A stretch of 64,000 bases of DNA. Source: Chitinophaga sp. CF118 (lineage in GTDB: Bacteria; Bacteroidota; Bacteroidia; Chitinophagales; Chitinophagaceae). Location of the stretch: assembly GCF_900112615.1 (NCBI RefSeq), contig NZ_FOMK01000004.1, forward strand, positions 124,001 through 188,000, given 5' to 3'. The number at the start of each line of letters is the position of its first letter. The stretch's first letter is position 1. This document shows positions 44,506 to 54,014 of this stretch, piece by piece. Both the position numbers and the translations under genes were made by a program. The notes under the pieces were generated by a model. The model was not told where the DNA came from, made no database searches, and was given only the letters and a program-made list of their open reading frames with translations.

Positions 44506-45483
44506 ATGACTATGAACTGGAAAGATATCTTAAAGCTCAGCAGTGAAGGGAATCTTACGCCGCCAGGAAGGGTGGAAAAAACGGAAGAAGAGTGGAAGAA
44601 GATCCTGACACCAGATCAGTTCCGTATTACACGCTTAAAAGGCACAGAAAGACCCTTTTCCGGGGAATTATGCAGTGCCTTCGGACCAGGACTTTATTCC
44701 TGTGTTTGTTGTGGCAACCTGCTTTTTGACAGTGGAGAGAAATTCGAATCTAATTCAGGCTGGCCTAGTTTCACTCAACCAATAGCAGAAAATGCCATCA
44801 GCTATCACCAGGATACGGCCTATGGTATGGTACGCGTTGAAACCCTCTGCAGTGTATGCGATGCGCATCTTGGACATGTGTTTCCTGATGGTCCGGCTCC
44901 TTCCGGCCTGCGGTACTGTATGAATTCCGATGCACTTGTAAAACAGGAAAAGCAGGAAGAAAGTATCGTATTGGGTGGCGGTTGTTTCTGGTGTACAGAA
45001 GCTGTTTTCCAGGAAGTAGATGGCGTTGTTAAAGTGGTGAGCGGTTATTCAAACGGACAGGTAAAATCTCCTACTTACGAGCAGGTTTGCACTGGCAATA
45101 CCGGACATGCGGAAGTGGTAAAAGTGACTTATGATCCCAATGTGATATCTCTGGAAGATATTCTTGAGATCCATATGACCACCCACAATCCTACTACCCT
45201 CAACAGACAGGGAGCAGATGTAGGTACACAATACAGGTCAGCTATTTTTTACACTACCCCGCAGGAAAAGGCCATCATAGATCAGGTAATTGCAAAGGTG
45301 AAAGATTCATTTGACGAGCCAATTGTTACAGATGTGAAACCTCTGGATGTGTTTTACCCGGCAGAGGCTTATCACCAGAACTATTTCCGCAACAATCCGG
45401 GTAATGGATACTGTGCGGCGGTAATCAATCCTAAGTTAAACAAGTTCAGAAGTAAATATGTAAGTAAATTAAAAGTATCATAA
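44506..45483 (+). CDS. msrBA: Methionine sulfoxide reductase MsrB-MsrA fusion
   Basis: A 325-residue bifunctional enzyme. MsrB comes first (about 1-145): zinc sites CVCCGNLL and CSVCDAHLGHVF and the catalytic Cys in LRYCMNSDAL. MsrA follows (about 150-320): GGGCFWCTEAVF has the catalytic Cys, and GTQYRSAIFY and EAYHQNY are family motifs. It reduces both R- and S-methionine sulfoxide. There is no signal peptide, so it acts in the cytosol. The frame reaches back to a TTG at 44485; ATG 44506 or 44512 is more likely. It has its own terminator. Confidence 0.95.
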   Translation: MTMNWKDILKLSSEGNLTPPGRVEKTEEEWKKILTPDQFRITRLKGTERPFSGELCSAFGPGLYSCVCCGNLLFDSGEKFESNSGWPSFTQPIAENAISYHQDTAYGMVRVETLCSVCDAHLGHVFPDGPAPSGLRYCMNSDALVKQEKQEESIVLGGGCFWCTEAVFQEVDGVVKVVSGYSNGQVKSPTYEQVCTGNTGHAEVVKVTYDPNVISLEDILEIHMTTHNPTTLNRQGADVGTQYRSAIFYTTPQEKAIIDQVIAKVKDSFDEPIVTDVKPLDVFYPAEAYHQNYFRNNPGNGYCAAVINPKLNKFRSKYVSKLKVS

Positions 45484-45531
45484 GATTGTAACAAAGACGA
45501 ATGCCTTACATACATTTACTTCTTTAAAACC

Positions 45532-45567
45532 AAAAGGGTGCATCAAAATATGGTGCACCCTTTTTTT
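45532..45567 (+). terminator. Intrinsic terminator of msrBA
   Basis: Eleven-base perfect arms (AAAAGGGTGCA at 45532-45542 and its complement at 45554-45564) with a T-tract of seven. Confidence 0.9.
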
Positions 45568-45616
45568 ATTCTGATCCAGTAGTATCCTTTTTTGTTACAA
45601 ACAGGATACTCCTTAG

Positions 45617-46084
45617 TTAGAATTTAAACATCTTCGTTACATCATTCAGGTCTACATCTCCATCACCATCTTTATCCAATCCGAACTTAGTGCCAATACC
45701 ACTCAGGGTGGATTGCAGATTGCCACTACCACCGAAAGACTGCAATATGGATTGAAGATCTAATCCTCCTGTTTTGCCACTAACGGAAGCTAAAATGGAA
45801 GGAATAAGTGTGGATGCGATATTTCCCGCCACATCTTTGTTGATCCCGAATTTCTCTATGATATTAGTAGCGAAGTTACCCTGTATTTCCTGTACAGCAG
45901 GATGACCGGGCGTAGCCAGAACTTCATTCACCTGTCCTGTTTGAGTCAGATTACTAAGGGCAGACATGATAGTGCTACCAGCTTCTTTCATTACTCCTTC
46001 ATTATGTTCATTAGGTACCTCAGGATTGTTAACGACTGACTGTTGACCACTTTCCTGGATCAGTTGCATGAATTGCTCAAACAT
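45617..46084 (-). CDS. DUF937-like protein with EF-hand-type calcium loop at the C-terminus
   Basis: A 155-residue protein. Most of it is helical and resembles DUF937/YidB-type proteins (GSTIMSALSNL, IQGNFATNIIEKFGINKDVAGNIASTLIPSIL). The last 20 residues hold DKDGDGDVDLND, which fits the EF-hand loop DxDxDGxxDxxD with Asp at position 12. No signal peptide is seen. The role is unknown; calcium binding is an inference from the loop. Monocistronic, divergent from the SMUG2-like gene. Confidence 0.8.
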   Translation of the reverse strand: MFEQFMQLIQESGQQSVVNNPEVPNEHNEGVMKEAGSTIMSALSNLTQTGQVNEVLATPGHPAVQEIQGNFATNIIEKFGINKDVAGNIASTLIPSILASVSGKTGGLDLQSILQSFGGSGNLQSTLSGIGTKFGLDKDGDGDVDLNDVTKMFKF

Positions 46085-46165
46085 GGCATTTAGTTTTATG
46101 GATGACCAAGTTAGAATAGAGAACTCATATTAACAAACCAGTACGAAAGAAAGTTCGCAAAACCG

Positions 46166-46173
46166 TATTTTTG
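46166..46173 (+). promoter_or_regulatory. -7 promoter element of the SMUG2-like gene
   Basis: TATTTTTG, a full TAnnTTTG match, 16 bases before the TTG start at 46190. Confidence 0.45.
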
Positions 46174-46189
46174 AGAAAACCAGTTTCCA

Positions 46190-46894
46190 TTGAGTAAGAA
46201 AGCAACATTTGCTGATCATGTGATCAACTTTAACAGTAATGTACAGTTTACCGGTCAGCTTCCTCCCGGTATCCGGATCATGAATCCTTTCCGCGAACAA
46301 CCACAGATAATGGATGTAATGCGGCAATTCTATAAGAAGTTCTACGATGATAACCATACCCGCCGGATGATTATGGGTATTAATCCCGGCAGATTAGGCT
46401 CCGGTTCCACAGGAGTTCCTTTTACGGATACCAAAAGGATGATAGATGTGCATGGTATCCAGATTGAAGGGATGAAAACACATGAGCCATCTGCCGTGTT
46501 CATACATGATGTAATCCATGCCTATGGAGGTGCAGAGAAATTCTATAAAGACTTCTATATTGGTTCTGTTTGTCCGCTGGGATTTACGGCTTTACAACCC
46601 GGAGGTAAGGAAATCAATTATAATTATTACGATAGTAGGGCGCTGACTGATGCGGTGTATGATTTCATGGTGGAGAGTATCAGTGAGCAATTAACATTTG
46701 GGATCGATACCAGTGTATGCTTTTGTTTAGGTACAGGAAAGAATGTGAATTTCCTGGAGCAACTGAATAAGAAAGAGGGATTCTTTAAGAAGATAGTAGC
46801 ATTGGAACATCCCCGTTTTGTGATGCAGTATAAGTCTAAAACAAAGCAGGAATATGTAGATAAATACCTGCGGGAGTTTGCGGATAATAAGTAA
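46190..46894 (+). CDS. Uracil-DNA glycosylase superfamily protein (SMUG2/DUF4918-like)
   Basis: A 234-residue protein. The N-terminal active-site motif is MIMGINPGRLGSGSTGVPFTD, closely similar to the SMUG family GMNPGPFGMxQTGVPF. The second motif is EHPRFVMQY, in place of the usual HPSP. GSVCPLGFT and SVCFCLGTGKN support the assignment. SMUG-type enzymes remove uracil and oxidised pyrimidines from DNA. The start is TTG at 46190; there is no ATG before the conserved part. Terminates near the weak hairpin shared with PUL2. Confidence 0.85.
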   Translation: MSKKATFADHVINFNSNVQFTGQLPPGIRIMNPFREQPQIMDVMRQFYKKFYDDNHTRRMIMGINPGRLGSGSTGVPFTDTKRMIDVHGIQIEGMKTHEPSAVFIHDVIHAYGGAEKFYKDFYIGSVCPLGFTALQPGGKEINYNYYDSRALTDAVYDFMVESISEQLTFGIDTSVCFCLGTGKNVNFLEQLNKKEGFFKKIVALEHPRFVMQYKSKTKQEYVDKYLREFADNK

Positions 46895-46897
46895 AAA

Positions 46898-46923
46898 GCC
46901 GCCCCAAAATGAATTGGGACGGC
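46898..46923 (-). terminator. Hairpin ending the PUL2 operon
   Basis: Ten-base arms with one mismatch (46898-46907 and 46914-46923). The minus strand continues TTTTTAC, so it ends the PUL2 transcript, which finishes 24 bases upstream. Confidence 0.6.
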
Positions 46924-46947
46924 CGGAATTGTTACAGTATTATTCTC

Positions 46948-47916
46948 TTAAGGCATTACCCTGGTTACGTGTTTCATTTTTACGGTCACACTATATGATC
47001 CTTCCTGGTAGATGTTAAACTGGAACCTTGGATTTACGCTGTAGATTTTTTTAGTATCAGGTGTAAAAGCAGGGTCTACATTCACAAATTGACTTGGAAT
47101 ACGATAATAGATCAGATAACCGTATTGGCTTTGCTTTAAAGGAAAAGGTGTTGTTTCGTAATTACAGGTCATTGTAGAATCTGTTTTCACCAGTGGATGG
47201 AACTGTGCATACGTCTGGAAATCGCTACGGTCACCTCTTCTTATGATTTCATTGGCCGCAGGATTAAACGGGTTATTATTCTGATCTACTATCTTCAGTG
47301 TAATATCTGTACCCTCATCAGATGTTTTTTCGATCCATACATCCGGGGCACCAAGATCACCGCTGGTAGTAGTACCATCTATAAACCAGGCACATCCGCC
47401 TGCTCCTATCTGGTAGGGAACTCCATCCACAAGTGTGAAAGTGGCCACGTTATTAAACACTTTTGATCCGTTTTGATTGGTAGCTTTGATATCAAATTCA
47501 TAAGTCCCTAAAGGCACTTTAGTCGTTGTACCATAAAAAGTAAATGCACCTGTATGTTCATTAAACTCAAAGGGCGGTGTATTCTTTTTCGCTCTCTTTT
47601 TATTAAGCAGTTCCACCGTAGTATCGGTATTTGCATCGAACTGGCCAATCCACTCATAACGTTCAAAATTCTTGTATAGTGAATCTGCATGGTGATGAGT
47701 ACTGTCTCTTATATCCAGCAATGTGTATATAACGGGAGCACTTGAACCATCTCCATTTACAGCTGCGGTTTGAACAATTTGTCCACGTGTTATCTTAATA
47801 GGATTATCTACGTAACGTATCTGACTGCTCAGGAAACCTTGTTCTACTTTTTTGCAGGAAGAAACAGCAGCAATTATTAATAATATACAGACAGCGACTT
47901 TAAAACTCTTTTTCAT
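46948..47916 (-). CDS. DUF5007-like lipoprotein (PUL2)
   Basis: A 322-residue lipoprotein (lipobox SSC, then KKVEQGFLS). It consists of beta-rich domains: ITRGQIVQTAAVNGDGSSAPVIYTLLDIRD and PLGTYEFDIKATNQNGSKVFNNVATF look like Ig or cadherin-type folds. The arrangement SusC, SusD, fasciclin, then this protein is typical of Bacteroidota loci in which the fourth gene is annotated DUF5007. It is probably a surface or periplasmic binding protein for the imported glycan. Confidence 0.7.
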   Translation of the reverse strand: MKKSFKVAVCILLIIAAVSSCKKVEQGFLSSQIRYVDNPIKITRGQIVQTAAVNGDGSSAPVIYTLLDIRDSTHHHADSLYKNFERYEWIGQFDANTDTTVELLNKKRAKKNTPPFEFNEHTGAFTFYGTTTKVPLGTYEFDIKATNQNGSKVFNNVATFTLVDGVPYQIGAGGCAWFIDGTTTSGDLGAPDVWIEKTSDEGTDITLKIVDQNNNPFNPAANEIIRRGDRSDFQTYAQFHPLVKTDSTMTCNYETTPFPLKQSQYGYLIYYRIPSQFVNVDPAFTPDTKKIYSVNPRFQFNIYQEGSYSVTVKMKHVTRVMP

Positions 47917-47937
47917 GATAATAGAATAAGGTAAAGA

Positions 47938-48630
47938 TTAATTTTTATCGTCCGCGTAGTAGGTGAATGTATGTGAGTTGCTTAACACATGCAATACACC
48001 GGTAGTAGTGATGATACCCGTTGTCTGGCAAAGTGTTTTGAGTAACTGTCCAGGTTTCAGACCGGGAATACCAGTAGAATCTATAGGAACAGGATATCCG
48101 TTCTCGGTGGCAATCATCTTGTTTAAATAGATGTATTTAGGCGGAGTAGAAAATACTGTCCCATCTGTATAATCGCCGGAAGGAATTAACTGCACCAACC
48201 GGAGTTCACCATCATTAGATTTGAATATACGGCCTGTGGAAGTGGTATTATCTCTTGTTATCTCATCCTTAAAGATATAAGCCCTTACGGAATCTTTTAA
48301 TGCGGTGAAATCAAGTGAATCAAAAGTATATACAAGGTTTTCATCATTCCTCTTCAGTATTTCATCTTCCCTTTTAGCATCAACATAATGTTGAATGGCA
48401 TAGTCGGTGAATGCAAAAAAAGTTCCGGAGGAATTTAATTCATCCTTCAGCCCTGTTCTGTCTATGAGCAGGAGTAATGTATCAAAAAGAGGATTTGTTT
48501 TGAGATAATCGTAAGTGGTCATATCTACATGCGGGTCGCTTACACTACCACCAATCGTATATTCTTTCTTACAGGAGAAGAACGCGATAGCTATCAGAAT
48601 TATGATACCGGAAAACATCTTATTTTTCAT
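47938..48630 (-). CDS. Fasciclin-domain lipoprotein (PUL2)
   Basis: A 230-residue lipoprotein (lipobox FFSC then KKEYTIGG). The fasciclin fold is visible: TYDYLKTNPLFDTLLLLIDRTGLKDEL, GTFFAFTDYAI, and the C-terminal GVLHVLSNSHTF. Fasciclin domains bind glycans or proteins; here it probably assists SusC/SusD on the surface. Gene order and 19-22-base spacers make it part of the PUL2 operon. Confidence 0.85.
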   Translation of the reverse strand: MKNKMFSGIIILIAIAFFSCKKEYTIGGSVSDPHVDMTTYDYLKTNPLFDTLLLLIDRTGLKDELNSSGTFFAFTDYAIQHYVDAKREDEILKRNDENLVYTFDSLDFTALKDSVRAYIFKDEITRDNTTSTGRIFKSNDGELRLVQLIPSGDYTDGTVFSTPPKYIYLNKMIATENGYPVPIDSTGIPGLKPGQLLKTLCQTTGIITTTGVLHVLSNSHTFTYYADDKN

Positions 48631-48649
48631 GAAGATTCTTTTTAATTAA

Positions 48650-50155
48650 TTAGTATTTACCCTGCCAGTAAGGAGTTTGTTTCAGTGTAAAATCGTCCCT
48701 GAACATATCATTATCAATTGGCCATAACCATCCGCCTAAAGGAGATCCATTCATGAACATTCCATCAGTGAAATTCTCATTATAACCAATATTTGAAACA
48801 GGACTAAAACTGGATAATTTCTTTGTTCTTACAAGATCGTAATAAGACTGCCCTTCATAAAACAGTTCTCTCATACGCTCTTCAAGGATTACAGAAGCAA
48901 GATCAACTGATCCATCATAGTCTGGCACCCCTGCCCTATTGCGTACCTGGTTTAACAATACTATCGCTTCCGGATCCCGTCCTAATTTATTTAATGCTTC
49001 AGCTCTTAATAGAATGATATCTGCCAGTCTGAAGATATTCATGTTGTTAGCCATTCTTGGCTGTTTCTTACCAGAACCATCCGCATAAGTGATGTTCGCA
49101 TATTTGATGGTTTGCCCTTTATCAGAACCTGCCTGATAAAAGAACTTTTCGAAACGGATATCACCGCTTTCTCTATAGATGTTAGACAGGTATGTATTAT
49201 TTAAAGGCCATGCGATTGTGCTTTTCCCATCAATAAACGGATCCATTAATACATTGGCAGGAGCATTATAGCCTCCCTCATATCTGTTCAATGCAATACC
49301 TTCACTCTGTCCGTCATTAATATTAACCTCAAAGATCCCTTCCATCGATCTGCCTATAAAGATCTGCATGTAATTCGCAGAATCTACCAGTTGGTATCCA
49401 CCCTTGGTGATGACTTCATTGGCAGCAATTTCAGAACCGGCATAGTCGCCTTTCCATGCTTTGATGTGTGCTTCCAAAGCAAAAACACTTCCTTTATTAG
49501 CTCTTACCGCACGTTGTAATCCATCCGTATAACCAAAATCAAGGGCCCCTTTTGCGATTTCCAGATCAGCCAGACATTGCATCAATACAGAATCTGCAGG
49601 GCTTCTGGGAATATTCTTTGCCTCATCTGCATTCAAATCGGGCGCCAGTTTTAAAGGCACATCACCCCAAATCCTGCTCATATAGAAATAAGTAAATGCC
49701 CGTAAAAAATATGCCTCTCCAATAACATGCCTCTTGGCAGTTGTATCCAGGAACTTATTATCGTCGATACCGGGAACTTTATCAATGATCAGGTTTACCT
49801 GCTGTAACAGCTTGTAAAATTTCTGCCAGTTCCTTAATCCTCCGGGAGCATTTCCTCCAATATAATTTCCTGAAGCAACATCGATGGCACCTGCATCATA
49901 GTTACCATCCGGTTTAAATTCGCCGGCAGCAACATCACCATACATGTGCCAGCAGTTGTCTGTCATCAATACATTACGCAGTATTGCATAAGCACCCGCA
50001 AGAGCTGTATTGGCATCCTGTTCATTGGTAAAATAAGCATCTGTAAAAGTAGAATTATGAGGCTCCAGGTCAAGTATTTTACTACATGATGATGCTATCA
50101 TGATGGAAGCCAATAATATGACAGTATAACTTTTATGTAAGAGTCGTTTGTTCAT
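48650..50155 (-). CDS. SusD/RagB-family lipoprotein (PUL2)
   Basis: A 501-residue lipoprotein (lipobox ASSC then SKILDLEPHN). SusD signatures: AYFTNEQDANTALAGAYAIL, GEAYFLRAFTYFYMSRIWGDVPL, and ILEERMRELFYEGQSYYDLVRTKKL. It binds the PUL2 glycan at the SusC pore. Directly follows SusC (18 bases). Confidence 0.95.
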   Translation of the reverse strand: MNKRLLHKSYTVILLASIMIASSCSKILDLEPHNSTFTDAYFTNEQDANTALAGAYAILRNVLMTDNCWHMYGDVAAGEFKPDGNYDAGAIDVASGNYIGGNAPGGLRNWQKFYKLLQQVNLIIDKVPGIDDNKFLDTTAKRHVIGEAYFLRAFTYFYMSRIWGDVPLKLAPDLNADEAKNIPRSPADSVLMQCLADLEIAKGALDFGYTDGLQRAVRANKGSVFALEAHIKAWKGDYAGSEIAANEVITKGGYQLVDSANYMQIFIGRSMEGIFEVNINDGQSEGIALNRYEGGYNAPANVLMDPFIDGKSTIAWPLNNTYLSNIYRESGDIRFEKFFYQAGSDKGQTIKYANITYADGSGKKQPRMANNMNIFRLADIILLRAEALNKLGRDPEAIVLLNQVRNRAGVPDYDGSVDLASVILEERMRELFYEGQSYYDLVRTKKLSSFSPVSNIGYNENFTDGMFMNGSPLGGWLWPIDNDMFRDDFTLKQTPYWQGKY

Positions 50156-50173
50156 GATCCTGATTTTTTTTAA

Positions 50174-53100
50174 TTAAAGGCTTATATCCAATCCCATGGT
50201 GAACTTTTTAGGAATGGGATAACCACTTCCACTATATACCCCAAAAGCATCCACCTGCTCTGCATCGGGTACATTCTTTGATTTCTGGAAAATGTGCAGA
50301 TTATCAACCAGTCCATAAATGCGAACACGTTTCATATGCAGTCTTTCCAGTAAAGCAGGTGCCAGGCTATAACCCAGAGACACTTTCTTGATACGCAGAT
50401 AAGTACCACTTTCAACCCATTGTGAACTTACAAGTGCATATTTATAACGGGTACCTGTTACGGAACTTAAAGAAGGATATTGCGCATTATCTCCCGCATT
50501 CTGCCAGTAATTAATACCATTCAGATCAGGAAGGGAATGCGTACTGATGGAATGATAAGGATCAGGGTTGCCATCATCTGTAGGCACCAGTTGGGAAAGC
50601 TTTCCTGCCAGGTAATCATTGTAGATTTGACGACCAGCTGTGAATGTACAGAATACATCGAGCGTAAATCTTCTGTAACTGAATGTATTGCTGAAACCAC
50701 CTGTTACTTTAGGATTTGGGTTACCGGCAGGTACATAGTCTCTGTCGTTTAACACACCATCTCCATTTGAATCCTGCCAGATAGGATCACCACCTCTGAA
50801 AGGATAACCATAGAAATTCAATACCTGTCCCGTTACGGGATTTACCGGAACATCTGCATCTGATTTATAAATGCCGGATGCTTTGAAAACGTTATAAGAA
50901 TTGAGTGGTTGCCCTTGTCTCAATACAAATTTATCCAGGTAAATATCACGACCACCATTAGGCAATGATGTAATGATGTTATCATTATGTGCAGCATTCA
51001 ACATCACCTGCCACTGGAATTTTGAAGAAGGCTGGAAGATGTTGGCAATGATCTGCATTTCAATACCTGTATTACGAATACCAATAGCATTGGCGGTGAT
51101 TGTAGAATATCCTGTTGTAACAGGAACCGCCATAGTAAAGATACCGCCATGTGTTTGTTTCACATACCCATCTGCCACAAAGTTAAACCGTCCGTTCAGC
51201 AGGGTCAGGTCTATACCAAGATTGGTCTGGCTTGTTTTTTCCCAGCTCAGTTTTCTGTTGGAAAGGCCCTTATCAAAATTAAGAGATACAGCAGGTACAC
51301 CGTTGTAAGTGAATACCTGATTATAGTTGGTAACAGGATTGACACTACCCTGGAAATCACCGGCACCTACTGTGTAAGTATTAAAAGAAAGATAATTATC
51401 TCCTCCATCGGGCTGACGGCCTGTTTGACCATAGCTGGCACGCAGTTTCAACATGGTAAGCCAGCTGCTCTGATTTTTCATGAATGGTTCATCACTAATT
51501 ACCCATCCGGCAGATACGGAAGGGAAATATCCCCAGCGGTTATCTTTACCAAAACGGGAAGATGCATCTGCATTCATTACAGCAGACAATAAATAACGTC
51601 CTTTGTATCCGTAATTCACACGGAAGAAACCCGTTTGGATACCACTCTGTTGCAGGTCTGTACTGGTTGTAGATAAGTTTTTATTTAACACAGTAACAGT
51701 ACGGATCTGATCATTAGGAACACCAATTGCACTAGACTGTGTTACGCGGTATTCATTGAACTCAGTATTCTGTCCCAATAAAAAATTAAACGTATGGTAT
51801 TTACCTAACCCGGTAGTATACTGAAGTGAATTACTCATCAGGTAGTTGATGGAAGCATCTGTAAAGCTGGTAGCCTTACCTGTGCCATCCTTTCTCACCA
51901 CACCAGGTATATATGCATCTTTACGGGAGTTGTGCATATTGTAGGAAAGCACCGTATTAAAGTTCCATTTCTTAGAGATCTTCCACTCTATGATAGGGCT
52001 GATAGAGAGATTATTATCTGTGTTCAGATCTGTCTTGTTGGAGGTATTTCCGAAAATGAAATCCTTGTTTGCGGGAGACAGGTATAACAATGAAGTAGGC
52101 AATGGGCTGGAAGCATAATACCCACCATTAAAAGGACCATAACCACCGGAAACATCGCTAAGTGAAATAGGCCTGTCTCCTCTTGAGAAACGGATTTGCG
52201 TACTGATGTTCAGTTTAGGAGAAACGTGCAGTCCTGTAGTCCCGTTAAAGCTATATCTTTTAAATCCTGATTTCTTAATAACTCCTTCTTCATCATAATA
52301 ATTCAGTGAATACCTGTAACTAACAAGTTCAGTACCACCGTTCACGGATACATCATAATTGCTAACACGACCACTCTGGTAAAGCTGGCCTATATAATCA
52401 TTGGCATTATTAAATCCCGGGTTAAGGCTATCTGTTAAAATCTGAGGAATAGAAGGTAGATTAAAGTAATTTCCATAGTGTTCTATCAATGCCATTTTCG
52501 CTCTGCGCTCTTCTGCACCGATCACCACTTTATCCAGTGCCGGTTGATCTGTGATGCCATGATAAGTAGAAAATTCCACTCTTGGCTTTCCTGTTACACC
52601 GCGTTTGGTGGTGATGATGATTACCCCACCGGCACCCCTTGATCCATAGATAGCAGCAGCAGAGGCATCTTTTAAGATATCAATACTCGCGATGTCACTC
52701 ACCGGAATACCGGCCAATGCATCAGTACCGGTACCACTACCATAGTTAATAGCGGCGATATCATCCGTGTTCTGAGGTACTCCATCTATTACATATAAAG
52801 GGCCGCTTAATGCCCGTGCCAGACTTGTTTTACCCTGAGGACTGGTAAAGTCACTATTGATATTCCTGCTCACGGCAGTATTACCACGCATTACTACATT
52901 ACTTCTTACACCCGGTTCGCCGGAAAAGTTCTGTACATCTAATCCCGGAGCGCGGCCCTGCAAAAGGGCATCCAGAGTAGGAGCAGGAACGTCCAGCATT
53001 GTTTTCGGATTTACAGAGGTAACTGAAGCTGTTACATTTTTACGGGAAACTTCCTGATAGCCGATTACTACCACATCTTTCAAATCTGTTTTATCCCGCT

Positions 53101-53431
53101 TCAGTAATACATTCACTTTTGCATCAGGACCGGTTACCTTGAATAAAAAAGGAACATATCCTACAATTTTAAACGTTAGTGTGCTGCCGATGTTGGCTTT
53201 AATACTGAAACCACCATCTGTATTAGAAACGGCGCCACCTTTTAAGTCGGAAATACTGATGGATACACCAGGAAGAGACTCTCCGTCTCCCCCGTCTTTT
53301 ACTGTCCCGGATATAATTACACGTGCATCAGGTGTGCCCTGTGCCCGTGCAAATATAGAAATGATTGTAAGGGAGAGCGTTAATAACATCACAGTACAGC
53401 GATAGCTGCATTTTGTAAAATTAACAGTCAT
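50174..53431 (-). CDS. SusC/RagA-family TonB-linked outer-membrane transporter (PUL2)
   Basis: A 1085-residue transporter: signal peptide; carboxypeptidase-D-like domain (about 36-110); plug (about 115-260, DVVVIGYQEVSRKNVTASV, LYVIDGVPQ, IYGSRGAGGVIIITTKRG); barrel to the end (MGLDISL). First gene of PUL2. Unlike PUL1 no hybrid sensor or ECF sigma gene adjoins it; regulation must come from elsewhere, or from the 583-base non-coding region upstream. Confidence 0.96.
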   Translation of the reverse strand: MTVNFTKCSYRCTVMLLTLSLTIISIFARAQGTPDARVIISGTVKDGGDGESLPGVSISISDLKGGAVSNTDGGFSIKANIGSTLTFKIVGYVPFLFKVTGPDAKVNVLLKRDKTDLKDVVVIGYQEVSRKNVTASVTSVNPKTMLDVPAPTLDALLQGRAPGLDVQNFSGEPGVRSNVVMRGNTAVSRNINSDFTSPQGKTSLARALSGPLYVIDGVPQNTDDIAAINYGSGTGTDALAGIPVSDIASIDILKDASAAAIYGSRGAGGVIIITTKRGVTGKPRVEFSTYHGITDQPALDKVVIGAEERRAKMALIEHYGNYFNLPSIPQILTDSLNPGFNNANDYIGQLYQSGRVSNYDVSVNGGTELVSYRYSLNYYDEEGVIKKSGFKRYSFNGTTGLHVSPKLNISTQIRFSRGDRPISLSDVSGGYGPFNGGYYASSPLPTSLLYLSPANKDFIFGNTSNKTDLNTDNNLSISPIIEWKISKKWNFNTVLSYNMHNSRKDAYIPGVVRKDGTGKATSFTDASINYLMSNSLQYTTGLGKYHTFNFLLGQNTEFNEYRVTQSSAIGVPNDQIRTVTVLNKNLSTTSTDLQQSGIQTGFFRVNYGYKGRYLLSAVMNADASSRFGKDNRWGYFPSVSAGWVISDEPFMKNQSSWLTMLKLRASYGQTGRQPDGGDNYLSFNTYTVGAGDFQGSVNPVTNYNQVFTYNGVPAVSLNFDKGLSNRKLSWEKTSQTNLGIDLTLLNGRFNFVADGYVKQTHGGIFTMAVPVTTGYSTITANAIGIRNTGIEMQIIANIFQPSSKFQWQVMLNAAHNDNIITSLPNGGRDIYLDKFVLRQGQPLNSYNVFKASGIYKSDADVPVNPVTGQVLNFYGYPFRGGDPIWQDSNGDGVLNDRDYVPAGNPNPKVTGGFSNTFSYRRFTLDVFCTFTAGRQIYNDYLAGKLSQLVPTDDGNPDPYHSISTHSLPDLNGINYWQNAGDNAQYPSLSSVTGTRYKYALVSSQWVESGTYLRIKKVSLGYSLAPALLERLHMKRVRIYGLVDNLHIFQKSKNVPDAEQVDAFGVYSGSGYPIPKKFTMGLDISL

Positions 53432-54014
53432 GAAATAAATTTTGAAGCTTAAGGATTATTACGAAATTGGTTGATCATGCCTGTTGGGCATGAGTATTAT
53501 AAAGAGCTGTAAATACATAAGATTTCTGCTACCTGGATGCTATCTCTGCATTCCGGGTATGATAAATAAATTGGTTGATACAGTAATTACTAAATGTTAG
53601 TTGACATGAATATTTATAAAAGAGCGATATAACTACATACCTTTTAATTACTCCATAGTATATAACGTTGAACTAAAAATTATCCCTTTCCCTTAGTGTG
53701 AAATGCTGCTACGTAGAGGCTTTTACCGGTTGATAAAATTATCTTGTCAAACTCTTTTTCTCAATGCAAATCAGTTTCTTTAACAGGGCCTACACACGTC
53801 GAATATTAGGACAAGTTAAGATGTAATGGAAAAATAAGTTGTCAATGAAAAGCAAACAGATTGTAAACAATCTTAAATAGACTGTGAACGGAATTTAAAT
53901 TCACTAAATATTTAATGACTTTAATAGATAAATAAGTTAATTTGTGATAACGAATAAGATTCCACGATGCTCTACAATCCCTGCTAGTTTATATACCCAA
54001 ACCACATATACATT
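53432..54014. other. Non-coding divergent region between PUL2 SusC and the GH18-like gene
   Basis: About 580 AT-rich bases without a coding frame. It must hold both divergent promoters. I see a small hairpin at 53475-53493 (CATGCC with GGCATG) and no full TAnnTTTG match near either start. No repeat or RNA gene is recognised. Confidence 0.5.

Noticed and set aside
53432-54014. Small RNA or extra gene in the PUL2 upstream region
   Set aside because: Only one seven-base hairpin and no promoter-terminator pair could be seen.
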